Positions 36,997 to 45,953 of a stretch of 64,000 nucleotides of DNA are shown one piece after another. The notes below the pieces were generated by a model. It was given only the letters and a program-made list of their open reading frames with translations. It was not told where the DNA came from and searched no databases. Position 1 is the first letter of the stretch. The number at the start of each line of letters is the position of its first letter. This stretch comes from Cupriavidus sp. EM10. Its GTDB lineage: Bacteria; Pseudomonadota; Gammaproteobacteria; Burkholderiales; Burkholderiaceae. The stretch is taken from NCBI RefSeq assembly GCF_018729255.1, contig NZ_CP076060.1, positions 744,001 to 808,000 on the forward strand, read 5' to 3'. A program made the position numbers and the translations under genes.

Positions 36997-37440
36997 ATGC
37001 ACAAGACGTTCAATGCCGGCCCGGCAAGCGCGCCGGCCTCCCTGCCCGGTTACCTGTCCGGCATGTCCCGCGGCGCGCTGCGCGCATGCCGGCGCAGCGG
37101 CCTGGCGCTGGCCTTCATGCTGGCGCTGACAGGCCCGGCCAATGCCGAGGTCGATGTGAACAGCGCCGATGAAGTGGCGCTGGCCACCGTCAAGGGCATC
37201 GGCCCGGCCACGGCCAAGCGCATCCTGACGGAACGTGACCAGAACGGGGCGTTCAAGGATGCGGCCGACCTGGCGGACCGCGTGCCCGGGGTCGGCCCGA
37301 AATCGGCGGCCAATCTCCAGGAGGCGGGGCTGACGTTCGGCAAGGCGCCCGCCGTTGCCACGGCGGCCGCTCGCAAGGATGGCAAGCCGGCACCCAAGCC
37401 GGCGCCGCAGGCTGCACCGAAGGCCGCGCCGGCGCGCTGA
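36997..37440 (+). CDS. ComEA-family helix-hairpin-helix DNA-binding protein
   Basis: 147 residues from the ATG at 36997, chosen for the strong GGAAGGAG 8 bases upstream. The N-terminal 45 residues contain a hydrophobic segment (GLALAFMLALTGPANA), a signal peptide or anchor. The mature part starts EVDVNSADEVALATVKGIGPATAKRI and shows two helix-hairpin-helix motifs (VKGIGPATAK and VPGVGPKSAANL), as in ComEA, the periplasmic DNA receptor of natural transformation. An Ala/Pro/Lys tail ends the protein. Whether it works in DNA uptake here is inference, as no other competence gene is in the window. Confidence 0.85.
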   Translation: MHKTFNAGPASAPASLPGYLSGMSRGALRACRRSGLALAFMLALTGPANAEVDVNSADEVALATVKGIGPATAKRILTERDQNGAFKDAADLADRVPGVGPKSAANLQEAGLTFGKAPAVATAAARKDGKPAPKPAPQAAPKAAPAR

Positions 37441-37659
37441 CCCTGGCGTTGGCACCCCGGGTCAACAGCCCGGGGCTGGTATGCGTTGTGCTTCGCTGGC
37501 GTGGCATGCACGCGGCAGTCCCGATTTGCACCACCCGGGTGCGGGGTATCATGCGCATCGCCGTTGCGGCAGGCGCCTGGCGCCCGCGCGCCACCACGGA
37601 TTTCCATACAAATAATTCAACCGGCAACGCAGCCGTACCGCTGACAGGGAGAGAACAAC

Positions 37660-38985
37660 ATGGCGAATGGCCAGGACAGCATTGACGACGGGAGTTTCCT
37701 GCCAAAGTGGCGGCTCAAGACCGAGGGCGTGATCGCTCCGGACGAGCGCCTGCCGGCAGGCCAGACGATTCTGGCCGGCATCCAGCACGTGGTGGCGATG
37801 TTCGGCTCGACGGCCATCGCCCCGATCCTGATGGGCTTTCCTCCCAATATCGCCATCCTGTTCTCGGGCATCGGCACCCTGCTGTTCTTCCTGTGCGTGC
37901 GCGGCCGCGTGCCCAGCTACCTGGGATCGAGTTTCGCCTTCATTGCGGTGGTGATCGCGGCCACGGGCTACACCGGTAGCGGCCCGAACACCAATATCCC
38001 GCTGGCATTGGGCGGCATCATCGCGGCCGGCGCGCTCTATACGATCATTGGCCTGGTCGTGCAGGCCATTGGCTATGCCTGGGTGGAAAAGCTGATGCCG
38101 CCGGTGGTGACAGGCGCCATCGTCGCGGCTATCGGCCTGAACCTGGCGCCGGTGGCCGTCAAGGCGGTCAGCGGCGCGCCGCTCGATACCTGGGTGGGCC
38201 TGCTGACGGTGCTGGCCGTGGGTCTGATCGCGGTACGCGCACCGGGCATGCTGGGGCGCCTGCCGGTGCTGCTCGGCGGCCTGGCAGGCTATCTGGCCTA
38301 CTTCGTCGCGACCAACCTGATGGGCATGGGCAAGGCGATCGATTTCTCTGGCGTCGTGGCAGCCAGCTGGTTTGGCATGCCGGCGTTCACCACCCCGGTG
38401 TTCGAAGCCAACGCCATGCTGCTGATCGCGCCTGTGGCGATCGTGCTGGTGGCGGAAAACCTCGGCCACATCAAGGCCATCGGCGTGATGACGGGCCGCA
38501 ACCTGGACCCGTATATCGGCCGGGCCTTCATCGGCGATGGCGTGGCGACGATGCTGTCGGCATCCGGCGGTGGCACGGGTGTGACCACCTACGCCGAGAA
38601 CATGGGCGTGATGGCGGTCACCCGCATCTATTCGACGCTGATCTTCGTCGTAGCGGCGGCCGTGGCCATCCTGCTCGGATTTTCGCCAAAGTTTGGCGCG
38701 CTGATCCTGACGATTCCGGGCCCGGTCATCGGCGGCCTGACGATCGTCGTGTTCGGCCTGATCTCGGCCACGGCGGGCCGTATCTGGGTGCAGAACCACG
38801 TAGATTTTTCGAGCTCGCGCAACCTGATCACCGTGGGCGCCACGCTGACCGTCGCCGCTGGCGACCTGACGCTGAAGTTCGGCGGCATGACGCTGGGCGG
38901 CATCGGCACCGCCACGTTCGGCGCCATCCTGCTGTACCACCTGCTCGGCAGCCGTCATCCGGAAGACCAGGGCCTGACGCACTGA
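37660..38985 (+). CDS. NCS2-family nucleobase (uracil/xanthine) permease
   Basis: 441 residues with about 13-14 hydrophobic segments. The family 2 nucleobase:cation symporter signature is seen in QHVVAMFGSTAIAPILMGFPP (about residues 46-66), VPSYLGSSFAFIAV (about 87-100), VAENLGHIKAIGVMTGRNLD, the glutamate and GGGTGVTTYAENMGVMAVTR segment (about 304-325), and TIPGPVIGGLTIVVFGLI. These fit UraA/RutG-type uracil permeases best. GGGAGAGAACA precedes the ATG. It is not clustered with pyrimidine genes, so the exact substrate is not fixed. Confidence 0.87.
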   Translation: MANGQDSIDDGSFLPKWRLKTEGVIAPDERLPAGQTILAGIQHVVAMFGSTAIAPILMGFPPNIAILFSGIGTLLFFLCVRGRVPSYLGSSFAFIAVVIAATGYTGSGPNTNIPLALGGIIAAGALYTIIGLVVQAIGYAWVEKLMPPVVTGAIVAAIGLNLAPVAVKAVSGAPLDTWVGLLTVLAVGLIAVRAPGMLGRLPVLLGGLAGYLAYFVATNLMGMGKAIDFSGVVAASWFGMPAFTTPVFEANAMLLIAPVAIVLVAENLGHIKAIGVMTGRNLDPYIGRAFIGDGVATMLSASGGGTGVTTYAENMGVMAVTRIYSTLIFVVAAAVAILLGFSPKFGALILTIPGPVIGGLTIVVFGLISATAGRIWVQNHVDFSSSRNLITVGATLTVAAGDLTLKFGGMTLGGIGTATFGAILLYHLLGSRHPEDQGLTH

Positions 38986-39091
38986 TCGGACACATCGGGC
39001 ACGGGCCGGCGGTGGGCGGAATGGCCCGGCCGCCGGTGCGGGTAAGGTGCGTGCATTACAATGGCCCACGAAAACCGACCCACCCCGCACC

Positions 39092-39994
39092 ATGGCCTAC
39101 AAAACGATTGAAGACACCATCGGCAACACGCCGCTGGTACGACTGCAGCGCATTCCTGGCGCCGCCATCGACGCGCGCGGCAACGTGATCCTTGGCAAGC
39201 TCGAGGGCAACAACCCGGCCGGCTCGGTCAAGGACCGCCCCGCGCTGTCGATGATCCGCCGTGCGGAAGAGCGCGGCCGCATCAAGCCCGGCGACACGCT
39301 GATCGAAGCCACGTCGGGCAATACCGGCATCGCGCTGGCCATGGCGGCCGCGATTCGCGGCTACCGCATGGTGCTGATCATGCCCGAGGACCTGAGCCTG
39401 GAGCGTCGCCAGAGCATGGCGGCCTATGGCGCGGAGATCATCCTGACGCCGGTCAAGGGCGGCATGGAATACGCGCGCGATCTGGCCGATGCCATGGAGC
39501 GCGAAGGGAAGGGCGTGATCCTGGACCAGTTCGCCAATCCGGACAATCCGCTGGCGCATTACGAAACCACGGGTCCGGAACTCTGGGAGCAGACCGAGGG
39601 GCGCATTACCCACTTTGTCTCGGCGATGGGTACTACCGGCACCATTACCGGCGTTTCGCGCTTCCTGAAGGAAAAGAATTCCGCCATCCAGATCATCGGC
39701 GCCCAACCGGCCGAAGGCTCGCGCATCCCGGGTATCCGCAAGTGGCCCGAAGCGTACCTGCCGAAGATTTACGATCCGAAGTTCATCGACCGTCAGGAGC
39801 CCGTCACCCAGGCCGACGCCGAGCATATGGCGCGTCGCATGGCACGCGAGGAAGGGATTTTCTGCGGTATCTCGGCCGCTGGCGCGCTGTGCGTGGCGCT
39901 GCGAATCGCCGAGGAAGTGGAGAACGCGACGATCGTTTTCGTCGTGTGCGACCGTGGCGACCGCTACCTGTCGACGGGCGTCTTCCCGGCCTGA
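39092..39994 (+). CDS. cysM: Cysteine synthase B
   Basis: 300 residues, PLP-dependent beta-substitution enzyme. Makes cysteine from O-acetylserine and sulfide or thiosulfate. PLP lysine in NNPAGSVKDRPALSM (about residue 46), EATSGNTGIALAMAAAIRGY phosphate loop, MPEDLSLERRQSM, TTGPELWEQTEGRITHFVS and VSAMGTTGTITG. The ATSGNTGI and NPAGSVKDRP forms and the 300-residue length favour CysM over CysK. The start is the ATG at 39092 (MAYKTIEDTIGNTPLVRLQR). It may share sulfur-metabolism logic with metNIQ and the cystine transporter, but is monocistronic. Confidence 0.92.
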   Translation: MAYKTIEDTIGNTPLVRLQRIPGAAIDARGNVILGKLEGNNPAGSVKDRPALSMIRRAEERGRIKPGDTLIEATSGNTGIALAMAAAIRGYRMVLIMPEDLSLERRQSMAAYGAEIILTPVKGGMEYARDLADAMEREGKGVILDQFANPDNPLAHYETTGPELWEQTEGRITHFVSAMGTTGTITGVSRFLKEKNSAIQIIGAQPAEGSRIPGIRKWPEAYLPKIYDPKFIDRQEPVTQADAEHMARRMAREEGIFCGISAAGALCVALRIAEEVENATIVFVVCDRGDRYLSTGVFPA

Positions 39995-40042
39995 ATTTCG
40001 GCCTCGTTTCTGGCTGGATTCCGCTGGTACACGCTACCAAAC

Positions 40043-40072
40043 AAAAGCCCCGCTGGCATCGCCGCGGGCTTT
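40043..40072. terminator. Bidirectional terminator between cysM and mltB
   Basis: AAAGCCCCGC ... GCGGGCTTT form an imperfect stem with A residues on the left and T residues on the right, lying between the convergent cysM (plus) and mltB (minus) genes. Confidence 0.55.
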
Positions 40073-40103
40073 CTGCTTACGGGGCCGTAGCCAGGCAGCA
40101 GGC

Positions 40104-41210
40104 TCAACCCATTGCCGCCTTGACCGCCTCGCCCAGCTGGTACACCGCCAGCGCGTAAAAGAAGCTGCGGTTGTAGCGCGTCAGGACGTAAAAATTGCGC
40201 AGGCCGATCATGTATTCGGTCGGCTGGTCAGGCGTTGGCAAATCGACGATCAGGACGCCCGTTTCGCCTTCGCGCTGCACATCGATGGGCTCGTCCACAC
40301 GCAGGCCGGCCTTGGTCAGCTGGTTCAGCGTGCGCGTCGGCCAGGGCTCGCCGTCGGCTGCGGCGCTGGCCACGCCCAGGCTGCCGGCGTCGCCAGCGAT
40401 GCGCCAGGCCACGGGCCGGCCCTGTTCCCAACCGTGCAGTTGCAGGAAACGGCCGACGCTGCCAATCGCATCGGTCGGGCTGTTGCGCAGGTCGACATGG
40501 CCGTCGCGGTCGTAGTCGATCGCGTATTCGCGCAGGCTCGTCGGCATGAACTGCGGGATGCCCACCGCGCCGGCGTACGAGCCCAGGACTGAATACACGT
40601 CGGTCCTGGTGTCGCGGCACCAGATCAGGTAATCGGCCAGCTGGTTGCGGAACAGCGTGGTCCGCGCGTCGCGATTGGGCGTGTCGGGGTAATCAAACGC
40701 CAGCGTGGACAGCGAATCGAGCACGCGGAACGTGCCCATGTCGCGGCCGTAGATCGTTTCCACGCCGATGATGCCCACGATGACCGATGCCGGCACGCCG
40801 AACTCGGTCTCTGCACGGCGCAGCGTCTCGCGGTTCTGTTGCCAGAAGCGAACGCCGGCATTGATGCGGATCGGCTCGATAAAGCGCGACCGGTACGCGC
40901 GCCAGCTCTTCTTGCCCGGCGTGGTCGGCGGCATGATCAGGCGCGAGACCGTGGCCGAGTACACCGCCTGGCTGAAATACGATTCCAGTTCGGCGCGCTG
41001 GAAGCCGTTGCGCGCCACCATTTCGTCGATGAAGGCCTGCGTTTTCGGATGATTCTGATAGCGGCCCGGTTCGATTTCTTCTTCCCGGACACTCACGCGG
41101 CGCTTGCCGGCGGCCAGGAGCCCAGGAGAAACGCCGCACAGGCCCAATGCGGCAGCGGTAAGTGCGGCGCCCAGCAGCGGGCGGCGCAGGGAGCGCTGTT
41201 GGTCGGTCAT
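40104..41210 (-). CDS. mltB: Lytic murein transglycosylase B
   Basis: 368 residues from the ATG at 41210 (MTDQQRSLRRPLLGAALTAAALG), followed by a hydrophobic signal region without an obvious lipobox. Cleaves peptidoglycan glycan strands to 1,6-anhydro-muropeptides in the periplasm. The GH103 core shows VPASVIVGIIGVETIYGRDMGTF with the catalytic Glu, TLFRNQLADYLIWCRD, VLGSYAGAVGIPQFMPTSLREYAIDYDRDG and the C-terminal QPTEYMIGLRNFYVLTRYNRSFFYALAVYQLGEAV. The extra in-frame region upstream of 41210 reads as non-coding. Confidence 0.93.
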   Translation of the reverse strand: MTDQQRSLRRPLLGAALTAAALGLCGVSPGLLAAGKRRVSVREEEIEPGRYQNHPKTQAFIDEMVARNGFQRAELESYFSQAVYSATVSRLIMPPTTPGKKSWRAYRSRFIEPIRINAGVRFWQQNRETLRRAETEFGVPASVIVGIIGVETIYGRDMGTFRVLDSLSTLAFDYPDTPNRDARTTLFRNQLADYLIWCRDTRTDVYSVLGSYAGAVGIPQFMPTSLREYAIDYDRDGHVDLRNSPTDAIGSVGRFLQLHGWEQGRPVAWRIAGDAGSLGVASAAADGEPWPTRTLNQLTKAGLRVDEPIDVQREGETGVLIVDLPTPDQPTEYMIGLRNFYVLTRYNRSFFYALAVYQLGEAVKAAMG

Positions 41211-41361
41211 GTTGTCCTTTGCAAGTCGCACCGAGTATAGCGGATGCGATACACGCGCCGCCCCGGTCCGGGGCATTTGGTTACGAAGTTCCGGTGTCTG
41301 AAACCCGGGCACGTCCTGTGCTAACGTAACGGTTGGAGACAAACTTGACCCACAATCCAAA

Positions 41362-42285
41362 ATGCCAACGGGTTATTACACGCATCCGTCGTTCCTGCAG
41401 CACGAGATGGGATTTTTCCATCCCGAATGCCCGGAACGCCTGCAGGCCATCGAAGACCACCTGATTTCGCACGGGATGGACGGCCTGCTCGACCGGCGCG
41501 ATGCCCCGGCCGCCACCGAGGAACAGATCGAGCGCGTGCATCGCCCCGACTACGTGGCCAGCCTGACCAAAAACAGTCCGTCGACCGGCTACTACCCGAT
41601 CGATCCCGACACGTCGATGAACTGCCACACGCTCACCGCCGCCACCCACGCGGCCGGCGCGGCGGTAGCCGCCACCGACGCGGTGATCGCGGGGCAGATC
41701 GAGAATGCCTTCTGCTGCGTGCGTCCGCCCGGCCATCACGCCGAGCCCGATCACGCGATGGGTTTCTGCTTCTTCAACAACGTGGCCATCGCGGCCAGGC
41801 ACGCCATCGCCGCCCACGGCTTGCAGCGCGTTGCGGTCGTCGACTTTGACGTACATCACGGCAACGGTACCGAAGCGGCCTTCCGCGACGATCCGCAGGT
41901 CATGATGTGCAGTTTCTTCCAGCACCCGTTCTATCCCTACAGCGGGACGGAACACCTGGCCGCGAACATGTCGAACATTCCGCTGCCGGCGTACACCAAC
42001 GGCATGGCCGTGCGCGAGGTGGTCGAAACCATCTGGCTGCCGCGCCTGAACGAGTTCAAGCCGGAGATGCTGTTCATCTCGGCGGGATTCGATGCACACC
42101 GCGAGGACGACCTGGGCCAGATGGGTCTGGTGGAGCAGGACTACAGCTGGATCACGGAGCAATTGGTACAGGTCGCCAAGACCCACGCACAGGGCCGTAT
42201 CGTCAGTTGCCTGGAAGGCGGCTATAACCTGAGCGCGCTGGCCCGGAGCGTCTTTGCCCATCTCAAGGTGCTGATGGAGGCTTAG
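41362..42285 (+). CDS. Histone deacetylase family (class II-like) zinc amidohydrolase
   Basis: 307 residues. Arginase/deacetylase fold; bacterial members hydrolyse acetylpolyamines or other acyl-amines. Features: YTHPSFLQHEMGFFHPECPERLQAIEDHL, the catalytic His pair in VRPPGHHAEPDHAMGFCFFNNVAIAA (about residues 117-140), zinc ligands in VVDFDVHHGNGTEAAF, FFQHPFYPYSGT, and LFISAGFDAHREDDLG. All metal and charge-relay residues look intact. It is monocistronic, divergent from mltB, and lies just upstream of metNIQ. The substrate is not predictable from sequence. Confidence 0.9.
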   Translation: MPTGYYTHPSFLQHEMGFFHPECPERLQAIEDHLISHGMDGLLDRRDAPAATEEQIERVHRPDYVASLTKNSPSTGYYPIDPDTSMNCHTLTAATHAAGAAVAATDAVIAGQIENAFCCVRPPGHHAEPDHAMGFCFFNNVAIAARHAIAAHGLQRVAVVDFDVHHGNGTEAAFRDDPQVMMCSFFQHPFYPYSGTEHLAANMSNIPLPAYTNGMAVREVVETIWLPRLNEFKPEMLFISAGFDAHREDDLGQMGLVEQDYSWITEQLVQVAKTHAQGRIVSCLEGGYNLSALARSVFAHLKVLMEA

Positions 42286-42364
42286 GCACTATCAATATGA
42301 CTTATGCGCCGCAAAACCGTCTTCTATATGACGTAAGCGCATAAAGCCATCGAAAAAATCTCGT

Positions 42365-42392
42365 TTGAGGTATGAAGCGGATCGCATAAAAT
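42365..42392 (+). promoter_or_regulatory. Predicted sigma-70 promoter of metNIQ
   Basis: TTGAGG (42365-42370), a 16-base spacer and TAAAAT (42387-42392) give a plausible promoter, implying a leader of roughly 67 nt dominated by the hairpin at 42415-42448. Upstream, TTATGCGC (42302-42309) and GCGCATAA (42337-42344) form an inverted repeat that might be an operator. Confidence 0.5.
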
Positions 42393-42414
42393 GCGGGCTT
42401 CACAAAAATAAGAC

Positions 42415-42465
42415 CGGCAACAACGCAGGAGACCCCGCGCTGTTGCCGTTTTCTTTTCTCTCTTC
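42415..42465 (+). promoter_or_regulatory. Terminator-like leader hairpin and pyrimidine tract before metN
   Basis: Perfect stem CGGCAACA (42415-42422) / TGTTGCCG (42441-42448) with an 18-base loop containing AGGAG, followed by TTTTCTTTTCTCTCTTC directly before the metN ATG. No Shine-Dalgarno precedes the ATG; the only AGGAG is inside the loop about 35 bases upstream. It looks like an intrinsic attenuator; no SAM-riboswitch class was recognised. The same design precedes serC. Confidence 0.55.
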
Positions 42466-43500
42466 ATGATCGAACTGCAAGGACTCTCGCAGCGGTTCCC
42501 CGGCGGGTCGGGGGAAGTGCATGCCCTGCGTGACGTCAGCCTCTCCATCGCCGCCGGCGAGATCTTCGGCATCATCGGCCGAAGCGGCGCCGGCAAGAGC
42601 ACGCTGGTACGTGCCATCAACCTGCTGAACCGGCCCACCAGCGGCCGCGTGATCGTCGACGGCCAGGATCTCACCGCGTTGAACAACGGCGCGCTGCGCG
42701 AGGCGCGCCGCGAGATCGGCATGATCTTCCAGCACTTCAACCTGCTGTCGTCGCGCACGGTCTATGACAACGTGGCACTGCCACTGGAACTGGCGGGCAA
42801 GTCCAAGCAGGAGATCGCCGCGACCGTCGAGCCGTTGCTGGAACTGGTGGGTCTGTCGAAGCTGCGTGACCGCCATCCCGCCCAGATCAGCGGCGGGCAG
42901 AAGCAGCGTGTGGGCATTGCCCGTGCGCTTGCCAGCAAGCCCAAGGTGCTGCTGTCGGACGAAGCCACGTCGGCGCTGGACCCGGAAACCACGCGCTCGA
43001 TCCTGGAACTGCTCAAGCGGATCAACAAGGAACTGGGCCTGACCATCGTGATGATCACGCACCAGATGGAGGTCATCAAGCAGGTCTGCGACCGCGTGGC
43101 CGTGCTCGAAGCCGGGCAGGTGGTGGAAACGGGGCGCGTGATCGACGTGTTCCTGCGTCCGCAGCACGAGGTCACCCGCGCGATGATTGGCGACGTGATT
43201 GCCCAGGAACTGCCGGCCAGCGTGCTCAAGCGCGTGGAAAGCCGTCTCGGCAATGGGCGCGACCACGTCTATCGTCTGGCATTCACGGGCGACAACGTGG
43301 ACCAGCCGGTACTGGCGCAGGCGATTCGCCAGCACGGCCTGGACTTCAACATCCTGCATGGCCATATCGACGAGATCCAGGGCCAGGCATTCGGCTCGCT
43401 GGCGATCATGGCCACGGGCGAACCGGCCGCGGTGCGCGCGGCGATGGACTACCTGCAGACGCAGGGCGTGGTCGTGGAGGAGATCGAACATGTGGTCTGA
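42466..43500 (+). CDS. metN: Methionine ABC transporter ATP-binding protein
   Basis: 344 residues. ATPase of the high-affinity methionine importer MetNIQ. Walker [18 protein letters not shown] (about residues 39-55), Q-loop [18 protein letters not shown], signature [16 protein letters not shown], Walker [18 protein letters not shown] and switch [21 protein letters not shown]. The C-terminal 100 residues are a NIL/ACT-like regulatory domain that binds methionine (transinhibition). Its stop overlaps the metI start by 11 bases. Confidence 0.95.
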   Translation: MIELQGLSQRFPGGSGEVHALRDVSLSIAAGEIFGIIGRSGAGKSTLVRAINLLNRPTSGRVIVDGQDLTALNNGALREARREIGMIFQHFNLLSSRTVYDNVALPLELAGKSKQEIAATVEPLLELVGLSKLRDRHPAQISGGQKQRVGIARALASKPKVLLSDEATSALDPETTRSILELLKRINKELGLTIVMITHQMEVIKQVCDRVAVLEAGQVVETGRVIDVFLRPQHEVTRAMIGDVIAQELPASVLKRVESRLGNGRDHVYRLAFTGDNVDQPVLAQAIRQHGLDFNILHGHIDEIQGQAFGSLAIMATGEPAAVRAAMDYLQTQGVVVEEIEHVV

Positions 43501-44143
43501 AATGTTTGACCTGTTCCTGACGTCGTTTGGCGAGACGCTGCTGATGGTGGCCATCTCGGGCGTGGTCGGGTCGCTGCTGGGCGTGCCGCTGGGCGTGCTG
43601 CTGCACCTGACAAATCGCGGCGGCGTGCTGTCGCATCCGATGTTCAACCGCACCATCGGCGTGGTGGTGAACGCGGTGCGTTCGATCCCGTTCATCATCC
43701 TGCTTGTGGTGGTGATTCCGTTCACGCGCTTTATCGTGGGGTCGTCGATCGGCACCACGGCGGCCGTCGTGCCACTGACCATTGCCGCCGTGCCGTTCAT
43801 CGCGCGCCTGGTGGAAGCCGCGCTGCGCGAAGTCGACAAGGGCCTGGTGGAGGCCGCGCAATCGATGGGCGCTACCACGGGCCAGATCGTCTGGAAGGTG
43901 CTGCTGCCCGAGGCCATGCCCGGCATCGTGGCGGGTTTGACGATCACGTTCGTGAGTCTGGTTGGCTATTCGGCCATGGCCGGCGCCATCGGCGGCGGCG
44001 GGCTGGGCGACCTGGGCATCCGCTACGGCTACCAGCGCTACATCACCGAGATCATGGTGGCCGTGGTGCTGATCCTTATCGTATTCGTGCAGGCCGTGCA
44101 GAGTTTTGGGGACTGGCTGGTGCGCCGCATCAGCCATCGTTGA
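43490..44143 (+). CDS. metI: Methionine ABC transporter permease
   Basis: 217 residues, five membrane segments. [62 protein letters not shown], and the coupling motif [28 protein letters not shown] (EAA loop), then [25 protein letters not shown], all typical of MetI. The start ATG at 43490 lies inside the last codons of metN, so translation is coupled. Confidence 0.95.
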   Translation: MWSEMFDLFLTSFGETLLMVAISGVVGSLLGVPLGVLLHLTNRGGVLSHPMFNRTIGVVVNAVRSIPFIILLVVVIPFTRFIVGSSIGTTAAVVPLTIAAVPFIARLVEAALREVDKGLVEAAQSMGATTGQIVWKVLLPEAMPGIVAGLTITFVSLVGYSAMAGAIGGGGLGDLGIRYGYQRYITEIMVAVVLILIVFVQAVQSFGDWLVRRISHR

Positions 44144-44184
44144 TGCATCACAATTTATAGACAGGGAACTCAGGGGTAATCGCA

Positions 44185-44979
44185 ATGCAACGTCGTAGTG
44201 TGATCATGAGCGCCATCGTCGCGCTGGGTGTGGTGGTGTCGGCGGGCGCGTTCGCGCAGGACAAGCCGATCAAGATCGGCGTCACGGGCGGCCCGCACGC
44301 CCAGATCATGGAGCAGGTCAAGAAGGTGGCGGCCAAGGACGGCCTGAACATCCAGCTGGTGGAATTCAGCGACTACATCCAGCCCAATGCGGCCTTGGCC
44401 GCCGGCGACCTGGACGCCAACAGCTACCAGCACCTGCCGTACCTGGAAGCCCAGATCAAGGATCGCGGCTACAAGTTCACCCATGTCGCCTTCACGGTAA
44501 CGTTCCCGATGGGCGTCTACTCGAAGAAGATCAAGTCGCTGGACCAGATCAGGCAGGGCGCGCGCGTGGGTGTGCCGAACGATCCGACCAACGGTGGCCG
44601 TGGCCTGCTGCTGCTGCAGTCCAAGGGTCTCATCAAGCTGCGCCCGGACGCCGGCCTGAAGGCCACGCCGCTGGATATCGTCGAGAACCCGAAGAAGATC
44701 AAGATCGTGGAACTCGATGCCGCCCAGCTGCCGCGCTCGCTGGACGACCTGGACGCCGCGGCGATCAACGGCAACTACGCCGAATCGGCCGGCCTGTCGC
44801 CCACCCGCGACGCCATCGCCATGGAAGGCCCGAAGGGTCCGTACGCGAACCTGATCGCCATCCGCGCCGCCGACAAGGACAAGCCGTGGGTGGCCAAGCT
44901 GGTGAAGGCTTACCACTCGCCCGAGATCAAGCAGTACGTACAGAGCACTTTTAAGGAATCCGTGATTACCGCATGGTAA
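44185..44979 (+). CDS. metQ: Methionine-binding periplasmic protein
   Basis: 264 residues, NlpA/MetQ family. Signal peptide MQRRSVIMSAIVALGVVVSAGAFA, mature start QDKPIKIGVTGGPHAQIMEQV. Family segments DYIQPNAALAAGDLDANSYQHLPYLE, VTFPMGVYSKKIKSLDQI and VPNDPTNGGRGLLLLQ carry the methionine pocket. Unlike E. coli MetQ there is no lipobox cysteine at the cleavage site, so it should be a soluble periplasmic protein. It follows metI by 41 bases, with a likely terminator beyond it at 45051. Confidence 0.93.
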   Translation: MQRRSVIMSAIVALGVVVSAGAFAQDKPIKIGVTGGPHAQIMEQVKKVAAKDGLNIQLVEFSDYIQPNAALAAGDLDANSYQHLPYLEAQIKDRGYKFTHVAFTVTFPMGVYSKKIKSLDQIRQGARVGVPNDPTNGGRGLLLLQSKGLIKLRPDAGLKATPLDIVENPKKIKIVELDAAQLPRSLDDLDAAAINGNYAESAGLSPTRDAIAMEGPKGPYANLIAIRAADKDKPWVAKLVKAYHSPEIKQYVQSTFKESVITAW

Positions 44980-45050
44980 TTCCTGGAGGTTTTCATCCAA
45001 ACTGTGCGGCTGCAGGGCATGCTGCGGCACAATTGGCGTGAATAATTTGG

Positions 45051-45078
45051 ATTGCCGGCTATGCCCGGCAATTCTTTG
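45051..45078 (+). terminator. Likely terminator of metNIQ
   Basis: ATTGCCGG / CCGGCAAT stem with a 6-base loop followed by TCTTTG, about 70 bases after the metQ stop. Confidence 0.55.
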
Positions 45079-45130
45079 TCTATAAATAGTACGATCGTTC
45101 GAAAAACAAGAGAGTCGCCACCCCGGTGGT

Positions 45131-45136
45131 TATAAT
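45131..45136 (+). promoter_or_regulatory. Candidate -10 box for etfBA with nearby palindromes
   Basis: TATAAT at 45131-45136, with no good -35 hexamer. The palindrome ACGATCGT at 45091-45098 lies about 35 bases upstream, and CCACCCCGGTGG at 45118-45129 touches the -10 box. A TetR-type repressor site is possible at either; this is inference. Confidence 0.4.
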
Positions 45137-45185
45137 GGCGAGCGATTCAAACTTTGGAACTATCAGCTATCAGTGGAGTGAGCGC

Positions 45186-45935
45186 ATGAAAGTACTCGTC
45201 GCAGTCAAGCGGGTGGTGGACTACAACGTCAAGGTCCGTGTGAAGTCGGATGGCACGGGCGTCGACCTGGCCAACGTCAAGATGAGCATGAACCCGTTCG
45301 ACGAAATCGCCGTCGAAGAGGCCGTGCGCCTGAAGGAAGCCGGCGTCGTCACCGAGGTGATCGCCGTGTCGTGCGGCGTGGCCCAGTGCCAGGAAACCCT
45401 GCGTACCGCGATGGCCATCGGTGCCGACCGCGGCATCCTGGTGGAATCGAACGAAGACCTGCAGCCGCTGGCCGTGGCCAAGCTGCTCAAGGCGCTGATC
45501 GACAAGGAACAGCCGAGCCTGGTGATCCTGGGCAAGCAGGCCATCGACGACGACTCGAACCAGACGGGCCAGATGGTGGCCGCGCTGGCCGGGCTGCCGC
45601 AAGCCACGTTCGCCTCGAAGGTGGTCGTGGCCGATGGCAAGGCATCGGTGACGCGTGAAGTGGATGGCGGTCTGGAAACGCTGTCGGTCAAGCTGCCGGC
45701 CGTGGTGACCACCGACCTGCGCCTGAACGAGCCGCGCTACGTAACGCTGCCGAACATCATGAAGGCGAAGAAGAAGCCGCTGGATACCGTGAAGCCGGAA
45801 GACCTCGGCGTCGACGTGAAGCCGCGCCTGCAGACCGTCAAGGTTGTCGAGCCTGCCAAGCGCAGCGCCGGCGTGATGGTGCCGGACGTTGCCACGCTGG
45901 TGCAAAAGCTGAAGTCGGAAGCCAAGGTTATCTGA
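45186..45935 (+). CDS. etfB: Electron transfer flavoprotein subunit beta
   Basis: 249 residues. With EtfA it carries electrons from acyl-CoA dehydrogenases to ETF:ubiquinone oxidoreductase. [51 protein letters not shown] is the canonical start; the AMP-binding region ([21 protein letters not shown]) and the signature [28 protein letters not shown] are intact. The ATG at 45186 follows GGAGTGAGCGC. etfA is 18 bases downstream; an acyl-CoA dehydrogenase follows. Confidence 0.96.
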   Translation: MKVLVAVKRVVDYNVKVRVKSDGTGVDLANVKMSMNPFDEIAVEEAVRLKEAGVVTEVIAVSCGVAQCQETLRTAMAIGADRGILVESNEDLQPLAVAKLLKALIDKEQPSLVILGKQAIDDDSNQTGQMVAALAGLPQATFASKVVVADGKASVTREVDGGLETLSVKLPAVVTTDLRLNEPRYVTLPNIMKAKKKPLDTVKPEDLGVDVKPRLQTVKVVEPAKRSAGVMVPDVATLVQKLKSEAKVI

Positions 45936-45953
45936 GCGCGGGGGAGATAGAAC

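Noticed and set aside
42286..42465. SAM riboswitch ahead of metNIQ
   Set aside because: The predicted leader is only about 67 nt with one simple hairpin; I see no conserved SAM-I, SAM-II or SAM/SAH core.
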